Shown: positions 1 through 7,056 of the stretch, in pieces
Numbering within the stretch: position 1 is the first letter of the stretch
Layout of the letters: each line of letters opens with the position of its first letter
Made by a program: the position numbers and the translations under genes
Source of the DNA: RPRB01 sp035519675
GTDB lineage: Bacteria; Myxococcota; Myxococcia; Myxococcales; Myxococcaceae
Reading direction: 5' to 3'
DNA length: 64,000 nt
Assembly: GCA_035519675.1 (NCBI GenBank)
Contig: DATIWB010000023.1
Location: 146,386 to 210,385, forward strand
The notes under the pieces: generated by a model
The model's input: only the letters and a program-made list of their open reading frames with translations
The model's database searches: none
Told to the model about the DNA's origin: nothing

Positions 1-2
1 GC

Positions 3-572
3 GCGCCCACCCGGGCGGCGTACCACAACGAGCTGGGCCACATCCTGCGCGACGCCGGGAAGAGCCCCGAGGCGGTGGAGGCCTGGAAGCAGGCGGTGAA
101 GCTCGACCCGGCCTACGCCGACGCGTGGGAGTCGATGGGGCAGGCCTACCTCGACGCCGGCCGGTACAAGGACGCCATCGCCGCGTTCGAGGCCGCGCTC
201 AAGGCCGACCCTGGAAGGGTCCGCGTGCAGGGCCTCATCGGCGATGCGCAGTTCCAGTCCGGCAAGTGGAAGGAGGCGGCCGGCAGCTACAGCGCCGGGC
301 TCAAGGCAGACCCGAGCCTCACCGGCCTCTACTACCGGCTCGGCCGCGCCTACAGCGAGCTGGGGCAGTACGACAAGGCCATCGGCTTCTACCAGCGCGG
401 CCTCCAGAACAAGCCGGACGACGCGCAGGCCTGGTACCACCTGGGCTACGCGCTGAAGGAGAAGGGCAAGAAGCGCGAGGCGGTCGCCGCCTTCCAGAAC
501 TACCTGGCCAAGGCGCCCGGGGCGAAGGACAAGAAGGACATCGAGGACGAGATCTACTACCTGTCCAGGTAG
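3..572 (+). CDS. TPR-repeat protein, C-terminal part (5' end outside window)
   Basis: The reading frame is open from the first bases of the window and ends with TAG, so only the last 189 residues are visible. They form consecutive 34-residue tetratricopeptide repeats with the usual small/large residue spacing (for example GQAYLDAGRYKDAIAAFEAA and LGRAYSELGQYDKAIGFYQR). TPRs are protein-docking scaffolds. A GTG inside the frame at position 75 is not the real start, because TPR-like sequence (AYHNELGHILRDAGKSPEAV) continues upstream of it. The gene lies 48 bases before serS on the same strand. The binding partner and cellular location cannot be told from this fragment. Confidence 0.8.
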   Translation, partial: APTRAAYHNELGHILRDAGKSPEAVEAWKQAVKLDPAYADAWESMGQAYLDAGRYKDAIAAFEAALKADPGRVRVQGLIGDAQFQSGKWKEAAGSYSAGLKADPSLTGLYYRLGRAYSELGQYDKAIGFYQRGLQNKPDDAQAWYHLGYALKEKGKKREAVAAFQNYLAKAPGAKDKKDIEDEIYYLSR

Positions 573-620
573 GGACGTGGCCCCGGTGCCCGGGTGGGCG
601 TGCTAGACGCTCCAGCCGTC

Positions 621-1901
621 ATGCTGGACCTCAAGTACGTGGCGCAGAACTTCGACGCGGTGGTGGAGCGCCTCTCCGCCCGCGGCGGAAACCTGGACCT
701 CCGAGACTTCCGCAGGCTGGTGGCCGAGCGGCGCGCGCTGTACGTCTCGCTCGAATCGCTCCAGGCCAGGCGCAACGCCGCCAACGACGAGATGAAGCGG
801 GCGGCGAAGCAGGACCCGGCCACGCTCGAGCGGCTGCGCGGGGATTTGCGCGCACTGAGCCAGCAGATCAAGGAGCAGGAGAAGCAGCGAGACGCGGTGG
901 AGGAGCAGCTCTCCGCCGTACTGCTCACTCTCCCCAACATCCCCGACCCCTCGGTGCCGATCGGCGCGTCGCCCGAGGACAACGTGGTGGTCCGCACCTG
1001 GGGCGAAGCCCCGCGCTTCCCGTTCACCCCGAAGCAGCACTTCGAGATCGGCGAGACGCTCGGTCTGCTCGACTTCGAGCGCGCGGCGAAGGTGTCCGGG
1101 AGCCGCTTCGTCTACTACCGGGGCGACCTCGCCCGACTGGAACGGGCGCTGGTGGCGTTCATGATCGACGTGCACACCGCCCGCGGGTACACCGAGCTGC
1201 TCCCGCCGTACCTCGTCACCCGGGCGACGATGACCGTCACCGGGCAGCTTCCGAAGTTCGAGGAGGACGCGTTCAAGACCACCGGTCCGGACGAGCGGTT
1301 CCTCATCCCCACCGCCGAGGTGCCGGTCACCAACTACCACGCCGACGAGATCCTCGACGGCGAGCGGCTCCCGCTGCCCTACTGCGCGTACAGCCCCTGC
1401 TTCCGCGCGGAGGCGGGCTCGGCCGGCAAGGACACCCGGGGCCTCATCCGCCAGCACCAGTTCCACAAGGTGGAGCTGGTGAAGTTCACCCGGCCGGAGC
1501 AGTCCATGGACGCCCTGGAGGGGATGGTGGACGACGCCACCGAGGTGCTGCGCCGGCTCGGGCTGCACCACCGGGTGGTGCTGCTCTGTACCGGAGACAT
1601 GGGCTTCGCCTCGATGAAGACTTACGACGTGGAGGTCTGGCTTCCCGGTCAGGGCACGTTCCGGGAGATCTCCTCGTGCAGCAACTGCGGCGACTTCCAG
1701 GCCCGGCGGGGGAAGATCCGCTTCCGCCCCGCTCCGGGCGAGAAGCCCCAGCTCTGCCACACCTTGAACGGTTCCGGCCTGGCCGTGGGGCGCACGCTCG
1801 TCGCCCTGCTGGAGAACGGGCAGCGCGAGGACGGCACGGTGCGGCTGCCGGACGTCCTGGGGCCGTACATGGGCGGGCGGACCGAGATACGTTCCGGCTG
1901 A
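621..1901 (+). CDS. serS: Seryl-tRNA synthetase
   Basis: Charges tRNA-Ser with serine in the cytoplasm. The 426-residue product has the standard SerRS layout: an N-terminal antiparallel coiled coil (about residues 30-105, rich in Lys/Glu/Gln) that grips the long variable arm of tRNA-Ser, then a class II catalytic core. Motif 2 is seen as FRAEAGSAGKDTRGLIRQHQ and motif 3 as NGSGLAVGRTLVALLEN. I chose the ATG at 621 because MLDLKYVAQNFD is the usual SerRS N terminus; a GTG 27 bases upstream would add nine non-conserved residues. All four serine tRNA genes of the window follow within about 1.2 kb, so the enzyme and its substrates are co-located. Confidence 0.96.
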   Translation: MLDLKYVAQNFDAVVERLSARGGNLDLRDFRRLVAERRALYVSLESLQARRNAANDEMKRAAKQDPATLERLRGDLRALSQQIKEQEKQRDAVEEQLSAVLLTLPNIPDPSVPIGASPEDNVVVRTWGEAPRFPFTPKQHFEIGETLGLLDFERAAKVSGSRFVYYRGDLARLERALVAFMIDVHTARGYTELLPPYLVTRATMTVTGQLPKFEEDAFKTTGPDERFLIPTAEVPVTNYHADEILDGERLPLPYCAYSPCFRAEAGSAGKDTRGLIRQHQFHKVELVKFTRPEQSMDALEGMVDDATEVLRRLGLHHRVVLLCTGDMGFASMKTYDVEVWLPGQGTFREISSCSNCGDFQARRGKIRFRPAPGEKPQLCHTLNGSGLAVGRTLVALLENGQREDGTVRLPDVLGPYMGGRTEIRSG

Positions 1902-1910
1902 GCCCGTGGG

Positions 1911-1938
1911 TTGCAACGCGGGGCGAATCGAGTATGAA
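1911..1938 (+). promoter_or_regulatory. Sigma-70-type promoter of the tRNA-Ser genes
   Basis: A -35-like TTGCAA (1911-1916) and a -10-like TATGAA (1933-1938) are separated by 16 bases. They sit in the short gap after the serS stop, about 45 bases before the mature 5' end of tRNA-Ser(UGA). The -10 hexamer is followed by a GC-rich discriminator, as is common for stable-RNA promoters. Confidence 0.55.
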
Positions 1939-1983
1939 GGCGGCCCTTTTCGACCGGGGGTCGCCTTCAGCGGACACAACCCG

Positions 1984-2070
1984 GGAGGAATGGCCGAGCG
2001 GCTGAAGGCAGCGGTCTTGAAAACCGCCAAGGGTTCACGCCCTTCGTAGGTTCGAATCCTACTTCCTCCG
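1984..2070 (+). tRNA. tRNA-Ser (anticodon UGA)
   Basis: The 87-base class II tRNA pairs acceptor arms GGAGGAA and TTCCTCC with discriminator G. It has a long variable arm and T-loop TTCGAAT. Anticodon loop CTTGAAA gives TGA, which reads UCA/UCG/UCU wobble codons. No CCA is encoded, so it must be added after transcription. Confidence 0.95.
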
Positions 2071-2100
2071 TCGCCGTTGTTCTTTGAGTACTTCTACAGA

Positions 2101-2187
2101 GGAGAGATGGCCGAGAGGCTGAAGGCACAGGTTTGCTAAACCTGCATATCCGAAAGGGTATCGAGGGTTCGAATCCCTCTCTCTCCG
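2101..2187 (+). tRNA. tRNA-Ser (anticodon GCU)
   Basis: Acceptor stem GGAGAGA/TCTCTCC with discriminator G, a long variable arm, T-loop TTCGAAT, and anticodon loop TTGCTAA giving GCT (AGC/AGU codons). CCA is not encoded. It starts 30 bases after the preceding tRNA-Ser, so co-transcription is likely. Confidence 0.95.
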
Positions 2188-2426
2188 CTTCAGCCACACC
2201 CCCTCGCTCCCGTTGGCCCCGCTGGACATCGAGGAACGCCGCAGGACCCCGCTCTGCGTCGTCGGTCCGCGGTGAGCGCCCGGCTGGCCTCCTCGCGGGA
2301 AACGCGAGGGCGTTCCCTGGCTTGCGCTGGGGCCGCTGAGACGATAGGACGCCTCGCTCGCTGGGCCGGTCTTTGAAATCTGTCATTGGTGGCGATTAAA
2401 TTCCCCGTAATTACGGGTTCTTGCAC
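2188..2426 (+). other. Intergenic region upstream of tRNA-Arg with candidate promoter
   Basis: About 240 bases without a supportable gene. The last 55 bases are markedly AT-richer than the surroundings. They hold TTGAAA (2373-2378) and TAAATT (2397-2402) spaced by 18 bases, a plausible sigma-70 promoter, plus a perfect palindrome at 2404-2417. An alternative pairing is TTGGTG (2386-2391) with TAATTA (2408-2413), spaced by 16. Confidence 0.45.
2404..2417 (+). promoter_or_regulatory. 14-bp perfect palindrome before tRNA-Arg/tadA
   Basis: CCCGTAATTACGGG is a perfect dyad with an AT-rich centre, lying 9 bases upstream of the mature tRNA-Arg 5' end. It could be an operator, part of the promoter, or a short leader hairpin; the sequence alone does not decide. 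Confidence 0.35.
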
Positions 2427-2503
2427 GCGCCCTTAGCTCAGTTGGATAGAGCGTCGGACTACGAATCCGAAGGCCAGAGGTTCAAATCCTCTAGGGCGCG
2501 CCA
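2427..2503 (+). tRNA. tRNA-Arg (anticodon ACG)
   Basis: The 77-base tRNA has acceptor arms GCGCCCT/AGGGCGC, discriminator G and an encoded CCA (2501-2503), unlike the serine tRNAs here. Anticodon loop CTACGAA gives ACG. In bacteria this is the tRNA whose A34 is converted to inosine by TadA so that it can read CGU, CGC and CGA. The tadA start codon lies 13 bases downstream. Confidence 0.95.
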
Positions 2504-2516
2504 TTCAGTCCTCCCG

Positions 2517-2978
2517 ATGGAAGACGCCGACGAACGGTTCATGCGTGAGGCGCTCGTCTTTGCCGACCAGGCAGCGGCCCTCGGCGAGGTGCCGGTGGGC
2601 GCGGTCGCCGTGCACGAGGGCGTCATCGTCGGATGCGGCTCGAACCGGCGGGAGACGGACCGGGACCCCTTCGCCCACGCCGAGATGCGCGCGCTGTCCG
2701 AGGCCGCTCGCGAGCTCGGCCGGTGGCGGCTCAGCGGAGTCTCGCTCATCGTCACCCTCGAGCCCTGCGCGATGTGCGTCGGCGCCATGATCCAGGCCCG
2801 GATCGATCGCGTCGTCTACGGCGCGGCGAGCCCCAAGACGGGTGCGCTGGGTGGGCTGCTCGATCTGAATGCGCTCCCGCACAACCACCGTCTGCAAGTC
2901 CGCGCCGGGGTGCTCGAGGCGGAGTGCGCCGAGCGGCTGACCCGCTTCTTCCAGGGACTTCGTACCCCGGAAGGTTGA
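2517..2978 (+). CDS. tadA: tRNA(adenine-34) deaminase TadA
   Basis: Converts wobble adenosine 34 of tRNA-Arg(ACG) to inosine in the cytoplasm. The 153-residue protein has the zinc cytidine/deoxycytidylate deaminase signature: HAE at residues 54-56 (Zn ligand His and proton-shuttle Glu) and PCAMC at 83-87 (two Zn-binding Cys). Its length is normal for TadA. I start it at the ATG at 2517; the longer open frame would run back into the tRNA-Arg gene. Its only well-established tRNA substrate is encoded immediately upstream, so enzyme and substrate probably share a transcript. Confidence 0.93.
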   Translation: MEDADERFMREALVFADQAAALGEVPVGAVAVHEGVIVGCGSNRRETDRDPFAHAEMRALSEAARELGRWRLSGVSLIVTLEPCAMCVGAMIQARIDRVVYGAASPKTGALGGLLDLNALPHNHRLQVRAGVLEAECAERLTRFFQGLRTPEG

Positions 2979-2991
2979 AAACTGAATCGCT

Positions 2992-3078
2992 GGAGAGCTG
3001 GCCGAGTGGTCGAAGGCACCTGACTCGAAATCAGGCGTACCGGAAACGGTACCGTAGGTTCGAATCCTACGCTCTCCG
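2992..3078 (+). tRNA. tRNA-Ser (anticodon CGA)
   Basis: Acceptor stem GGAGAGC/GCTCTCC with discriminator G, long variable arm, T-loop TTCGAAT, and anticodon loop CTCGAAA giving CGA (UCG codon). It begins 13 bases after the tadA stop, so it is probably in the same transcript. CCA is not encoded. Confidence 0.95.
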
Positions 3079-3085
3079 CAAGGCT

Positions 3086-3172
3086 GGAGAGGTGGCCGAG
3101 CGGTTGAAGGCACACGCCTGGAACGCGTGCATATCTGAAAGGGTATCGTGGGTTCGAATCCCACCCTCTCCG
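3086..3172 (+). tRNA. tRNA-Ser (anticodon GGA)
   Basis: Acceptor stem GGAGAGG/CCTCTCC with discriminator G, long variable arm, and anticodon loop CTGGAAC giving GGA (UCC/UCU codons). It lies only 7 bases after the previous tRNA and completes the set of serine isoacceptors in this window. Confidence 0.95.
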
Positions 3173-3202
3173 CTGCGAGGTTCTGCAGCACCAACAGCTT
3201 GT

Positions 3203-3282
3203 GGTCGGGACGACGCGGGGACGTGAACCCCGCCAGGTCCGGAAGGAAGCAACGGTAGCGCACCTTCGCGTGTGTCCCGGCC
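3203..3282 (+). ncRNA. ffs: Signal recognition particle RNA (4.5S type)
   Basis: Contains the hallmark SRP domain IV core CAGGTCCGGAAGGAAGCA (3234-3251), with the GGAA tetraloop and the asymmetric internal loop bound by Ffh. The ends close as a helix, GGTCGGGAC (3203-3211) with GTCCCGGCC (3274-3282). The real transcript may extend some bases further each side, so the ends are approximate. With Ffh it delivers nascent membrane and secreted proteins to the translocon. It follows tRNA-Ser(GGA) by 30 bases without an obvious promoter of its own. Confidence 0.9.
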
Positions 3283-3301
3283 GTTCCCATGTCGTCGGTT
3301 C

Positions 3302-3339
3302 GTTCGCACCTTCGGGGCCCTCTCCTCGGAGGTGCGGAC
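3302..3339 (+). terminator. Candidate hairpin terminator after ffs
   Basis: GTTCGCACCT (3302-3311) pairs with AGGTGCGGAC (3330-3339), a 10-pair stem with one G-U, 20 bases after ffs. No T-run follows, so this could be a weak or factor-assisted terminator rather than a classic intrinsic one. Confidence 0.35.
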
Positions 3340-3806
3340 GGACATGGCGGATACCGCGTGGAGGCCACCAGCCTGCCGGCGGAGGTGCACGGCAGAACGC
3401 CCGTGGGGAATGCGGTCCGAACACTCCACGCGGCGGAGCGACCGAGACGACCGGCCTGCGCGGCCCCGGGGCGCTCCGCAGAGGACCCGAAAGGCGCACG
3501 GCTTTGCCTCGAGCACCTCGGACGTTCCCCCGACCTGACGCCCGGAGGGCGGAGGATCGAGGCTGGCGACCGAGCGACCGAGCCTGAGCGCAGGCTCCGG
3601 GTGGCGAGGGGGGGCGGGCGCTTAGGTGCAATAGCAACTTCGGTGACTCCGAGTAGGAGTCAGAGGCTTACAAGTCCGGATCCCTCGTCGCCCCGTCACT
3701 GCAAGTGCGCGGGAGGTTGCTATTGCACCTCGGCACGCGACCCCCTCCCGGCCTGGCGCCTCCGGAGCCTGGGGGACCGGCACGCGACTGGCACGTGGGC
3801 GACAAG
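3340..3806 (+). other. Intergenic region between ffs and marR
   Basis: Roughly 470 bases with no supportable coding frame; the open frames there have no recognisable family. It holds a small GC hairpin (GAGCCTG/CAGGCTC, 3580-3597) and the long inverted-repeat element at 3624-3730, listed separately. Confidence 0.5.
3624..3730 (+). repeat. 107-bp inverted-repeat element upstream of marR
   Basis: AGGTGCAATAGCAAC (3624-3638) and its exact reverse complement GTTGCTATTGCACCT (3716-3730) flank 77 bases. Inside, GACTCC (3645-3650) pairs with GGAGTC (3656-3661). Each arm is itself a near-palindrome with an AATA/TATT core, the kind of site many MarR proteins bind. The element ends 76 bases before the MarR start. 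It may be a pair of operators, a structured RNA, or a small mobile inverted-repeat element. Confidence 0.6.
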
Positions 3807-4286
3807 ATGTCGCTCTCGTTGCGTCTCGCAGGCGAATGGGACAGCGGCACGTCCAGCGTTCCGGACGCGTGCGTCTGCACTGCGCTCCGGACGCTGACCC
3901 GCTTCGTCACGCGCCCCATGGAGCGAATGCTTGCGGGCCACGGGATCACGCTGACCGAGTTTCAGATCATGGTGACCCTGCATGAGTCGTCGACGAGTGG
4001 ACTCGCGCTCACGCGTCGGCTGCGCATCCACGCTGCGCCGGTCTCACGCGCGCTGGCAAGCTTGCGAGAGCGAGGCGTGGTGACGCGAGCCTCCAACAAG
4101 CGGCTCGCGCGCTGGTCGTTGACGGACTCCGGACGGATGCACCTGGAGCTCCTCGACCTGCTCTGGCGCGAGGTCGATGCGACGACTCGCGAGGCGCTCG
4201 GGCGGGAGTTCGTGGATCGGGTGATCGCGCTGGTGGATCAGCTTCCGAAGACGCTTCCGCCAGAGCATCCAGGGTGGTCGGACTGA
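3807..4286 (+). CDS. MarR-family transcriptional regulator
   Basis: The 159-residue protein has the MarR layout: an N-terminal helix for dimerisation, a winged helix-turn-helix (about residues 55-115), and a C-terminal helix. ITLTEFQIMVTLHES and the following recognition segment (VSRALASLRERGVVTR) match the family pattern, with an Arg-rich wing. MarR proteins are dimeric repressors, often released by small aromatic compounds. I chose the ATG at 3807; the frame is open further upstream but that part is low-complexity. The inverted repeats at 3624-3730 are candidate autoregulatory operators. The ligand and targets are unknown, and the next gene is convergent. Confidence 0.8.
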   Translation: MSLSLRLAGEWDSGTSSVPDACVCTALRTLTRFVTRPMERMLAGHGITLTEFQIMVTLHESSTSGLALTRRLRIHAAPVSRALASLRERGVVTRASNKRLARWSLTDSGRMHLELLDLLWREVDATTREALGREFVDRVIALVDQLPKTLPPEHPGWSD

Positions 4287-4364
4287 GGCTTTGCGTCCAA
4301 GCGGGCCACAGCTCGAAGCGGACCAGGCGGACGTCCGGCTCCCTCCGGCCGATCGAGAGAGACC

Positions 4365-5807
4365 TCAGCGGGCGAGGATCGTCTCGCGCCCTTCCGTGCC
4401 GATCATCCGGAAGCCCGCAGCCTGCAGCTCGACCAGCGCGCGCCCCTCGAACGTCACCACCCGGTTGAAGCGCGGGTCGCGCATCGCCGCCCGGAACGCG
4501 CCGTCCTGCGGCCAGTCGCAGGTGAGCCACGGGATGGGCTTGCCCACGTAGAAGAAGCCGCCTGCCCCCCACAATCCCTCGTTCACGATGAGCAGCCCCG
4601 TCACCTCCGGTGGCCGGGTCGCCTTGACGATCGCCCGGAACTGATCGCCGCGCAGGTCGCGGTCCGGCCTCCCCGAGGCGACGGTCAGCAGCAGCGCGAC
4701 GGCCGCCACGCCGACCCGCTGCCACACCGCTCGGAGTCGCTGCAGCAGCGCGGCCAGCCCGGGCGCCGCCTCCACCACCAGCAGCACCTCCACCGGATAG
4801 AGGAAGCGCTCCTCCTTGTGCGTGGTCTGCAGAAGGGCCAGGAGCATCAGCGCCGCCATCGCCGCGGCCACACCCAGCCGTGGCCGCAGCCACGCCACCC
4901 CGAGCGCCAGCGCCGGCCACACCCAGAGCGGCACCTGCTTCCACAGGAAGGGCCAGTAGTAACCCGGCGGCTCCGCGCCAAACGTCCGCGCCGCCCCGCC
5001 GCTCCCGACGTTGAAGGCGAACCACGCCCCCACCGAGTGCCACGGCGTCCCCCAGCTCGCCCAGTCCAGCGCCCCGAGCACCAGCAGCACGGCGCCGAGG
5101 CCGGCCGCCGCCCACGCGAGCAGCTCCCAGCGGCGCCGGGCTGCCACCCAGGCCAGCGCCGCCGCCATCGCCGGAAGCGAGCCGTAACGCGCCACGAAGG
5201 CAAGCCCGAGCGCCGCGCCCCCCAGCAGGCCGCTCCTCTGCGGAGGTTCCTCCCGTGAGAGCGCCTCTGCGGCGACGAGCAGCAGCGCCGCGGAGAGCGC
5301 CTCGCCCAGCGTCCGCCCCGCCACCACCACGAACAGCGGAAGGCAGCCCAGCGCGAACACCGTCACCCATCCGCCCAGCACGCCCGCCCGTCGCCTGCCG
5401 AGCCGCGCCGCCGCGACCAGCCCCCAGGCCTGCAACGCCCAGAGCGGGACCGCCAGCAGCCCCCGGGCGACCCACGGGTCCGTCAGCCCCAGCCAGGCCC
5501 CCACCCGGAGCACCGCTGCCAGGACCAGCGGGACCGCCCAGTTCCGAAGCCCCTGCTTCCACTCCCAGGCCAGCACGCCGTAGCCGTGCACCCGTGCAAA
5601 GGCCGGCTCGAGGAACTGGTACACCTCGTCGGGATGCAGGCGGCCGAGCACCGCCACCGCGCTCACCGCCGGGACGAGCGCCAGCACGACCGCCCAGCGC
5701 TCGGGCGTCGCCCAGCGGCGCCACCGGGCGGCGTCGAGCGCGCCTCCGCCCGGCACGCCGGCCTCGGTCCGCCCGGGTGGAATCCGTGCCGCCTCGGCGT
5801 CGCTCAC
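4365..5807 (-). CDS. GT22-type (Alg9/PIG-B-like) mannosyltransferase, integral membrane
   Basis: The 480-residue product has about ten hydrophobic segments. Its N-terminal signature HPDEVYQFLEPA (residues 58-69), followed by WEWKQGLRN, is diagnostic of GT22, the family of eukaryotic Alg9/Alg12/PIG-B enzymes, which use lipid-linked mannose; the DE pair is the expected catalytic acid region. A second hallmark, HKEERFLYP, is present later. Bacterial members probably decorate a lipid-linked glycan or envelope polymer; the acceptor here is unknown. I start it at the GTG at 5807; an ATG at 5840 would make it overlap the start of divergent dnaX. Confidence 0.75.
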   Translation of the reverse strand: MSDAEAARIPPGRTEAGVPGGGALDAARWRRWATPERWAVVLALVPAVSAVAVLGRLHPDEVYQFLEPAFARVHGYGVLAWEWKQGLRNWAVPLVLAAVLRVGAWLGLTDPWVARGLLAVPLWALQAWGLVAAARLGRRRAGVLGGWVTVFALGCLPLFVVVAGRTLGEALSAALLLVAAEALSREEPPQRSGLLGGAALGLAFVARYGSLPAMAAALAWVAARRRWELLAWAAAGLGAVLLVLGALDWASWGTPWHSVGAWFAFNVGSGGAARTFGAEPPGYYWPFLWKQVPLWVWPALALGVAWLRPRLGVAAAMAALMLLALLQTTHKEERFLYPVEVLLVVEAAPGLAALLQRLRAVWQRVGVAAVALLLTVASGRPDRDLRGDQFRAIVKATRPPEVTGLLIVNEGLWGAGGFFYVGKPIPWLTCDWPQDGAFRAAMRDPRFNRVVTFEGRALVELQAAGFRMIGTEGRETILAR

Positions 5808-5838
5808 GCTTGAGCTGACCAGTATATACCCCCCTTCC

Positions 5839-7056
5839 ATGGGCTACCTCGTGCTGGCGCGGAAGTGGCGCCCCCAGACCTTCGACGACATGACTGGCCA
5901 GGAGCACGTGGTCCGGACGGTGGCCAACGCCATCAAGCTGGACCGGGTCGCCCACGCCTACCTCTTCTGCGGCCCGCGCGGGGTGGGCAAGACCACCGCC
6001 GCCCGCCTCCTCGCCAAGGCCCTCAACTGCATCCACGGCCCCACGGCCACCCCGTGCGGCGTCTGCCAGCCCTGCGTGGAGATCGCCGCCGGCACCTCGG
6101 TGGACGTCGCCGAGATCGACGGCGCCTCCAACAACGGGGTGGAGAACGTCCGCGAGATTCGCGAGAACGCCAAGTACCTGCCCCAGCGCGACCGGCACAA
6201 GATCTACATCATCGACGAGGTGCACATGCTCTCCGGGGCGGCGTTCAACGCGCTGCTCAAGACGCTCGAGGAGCCGCCCGGGCACGTGAAGTTCATCTTC
6301 GCCACCACCGAGCCCCACAAGCTGCCCGACACCATCCTCTCCCGCTGCCAGCGCCACGACTTCCGGCGCATCCCGGCCGAGCGGATGCTCGCCCGCCTCA
6401 AGCAGATCGCCACCGAGGAGAAGGCCGGCCTGTCCGATGCCTCGCTGGCCCTCATCGTCCGCCAGGCCGAGGGCGGCATGCGCGACGCGCTCTCGCTCCT
6501 CGACCAGGTGATGTCCGCCTGCGGGCCCGGCGCGAGCGACGCTGCCATCGCCGAGGCGCTGGGGGCCATCGACCGCACCGTGGTCCAGCAGATGGCCGCG
6601 GCGCTCGTCCGGCGCGATGCCAAGGCCCTCCTGGACTCGGTGGAGGACGTCTTTCAACGCGGCGCCGACCTGCGCCGCCTGGCCGAGGAGCTCGCGCTCG
6701 AGCTCCGGCACATCCTGGTGACCCGCGCCACCGGCAAGCCGCCCACCGAGCTGGCCGAGGTGGAGCAGAGGATGGTCGTCGAGCTGGCCCGCGAGGCCGA
6801 CCCGGCGCAGCTGGCGCGCCTCTTCGACGTCGTGCACGGCTCGGTCTGGGACGTCGGCCGCGCCGCGCAGCCCCGGCTGGCGCTGGAGATGGCCCTCCTC
6901 AAGGCCGTCCAGCTCGCCCCCACCGCCTCCATCCCCGAGCTGCTCACCCGGGTGGAGAAGCTCCTCGGCACTGGCGCCGCGCCCGATGCACGCGCGGCCG
7001 CCCGGCCCGGCGGGACGCCTGGAGGTCGTCCCGCTCCCCAGCCCTTTCGCTCCTGA
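5839..7056 (+). CDS. dnaX: DNA polymerase III gamma/tau subunit, N-terminal (gamma-like) part
   Basis: Clamp-loader ATPase. The 405 residues begin with VLARKWRPQTF, typical of DnaX. They contain Walker A GPRGVGKTT (45-53), the four-Cys zinc module (C64, C73, C76, C79), the DExH-like IIDEVHML and the arginine-finger region LSRCQRHDF. Domains I-III are complete, but the frame stops at a TGA in a Pro/Ala-rich linker. The tau-specific C-terminal region continues in the next frame (6986-7849). The frame thus gives a gamma-like product unless ribosomes or polymerase shift by +1. It heads the dnaX-ybaB-recR group and is divergent from the GT22 gene. Confidence 0.9.
   Translation: MGYLVLARKWRPQTFDDMTGQEHVVRTVANAIKLDRVAHAYLFCGPRGVGKTTAARLLAKALNCIHGPTATPCGVCQPCVEIAAGTSVDVAEIDGASNNGVENVREIRENAKYLPQRDRHKIYIIDEVHMLSGAAFNALLKTLEEPPGHVKFIFATTEPHKLPDTILSRCQRHDFRRIPAERMLARLKQIATEEKAGLSDASLALIVRQAEGGMRDALSLLDQVMSACGPGASDAAIAEALGAIDRTVVQQMAAALVRRDAKALLDSVEDVFQRGADLRRLAEELALELRHILVTRATGKPPTELAEVEQRMVVELAREADPAQLARLFDVVHGSVWDVGRAAQPRLALEMALLKAVQLAPTASIPELLTRVEKLLGTGAAPDARAAARPGGTPGGRPAPQPFRS

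Noticed and set aside
3624..3730. Insertion sequence with terminal repeats
   Set aside because: The 107-bp element has no room for a transposase, and I see no target-site duplication.
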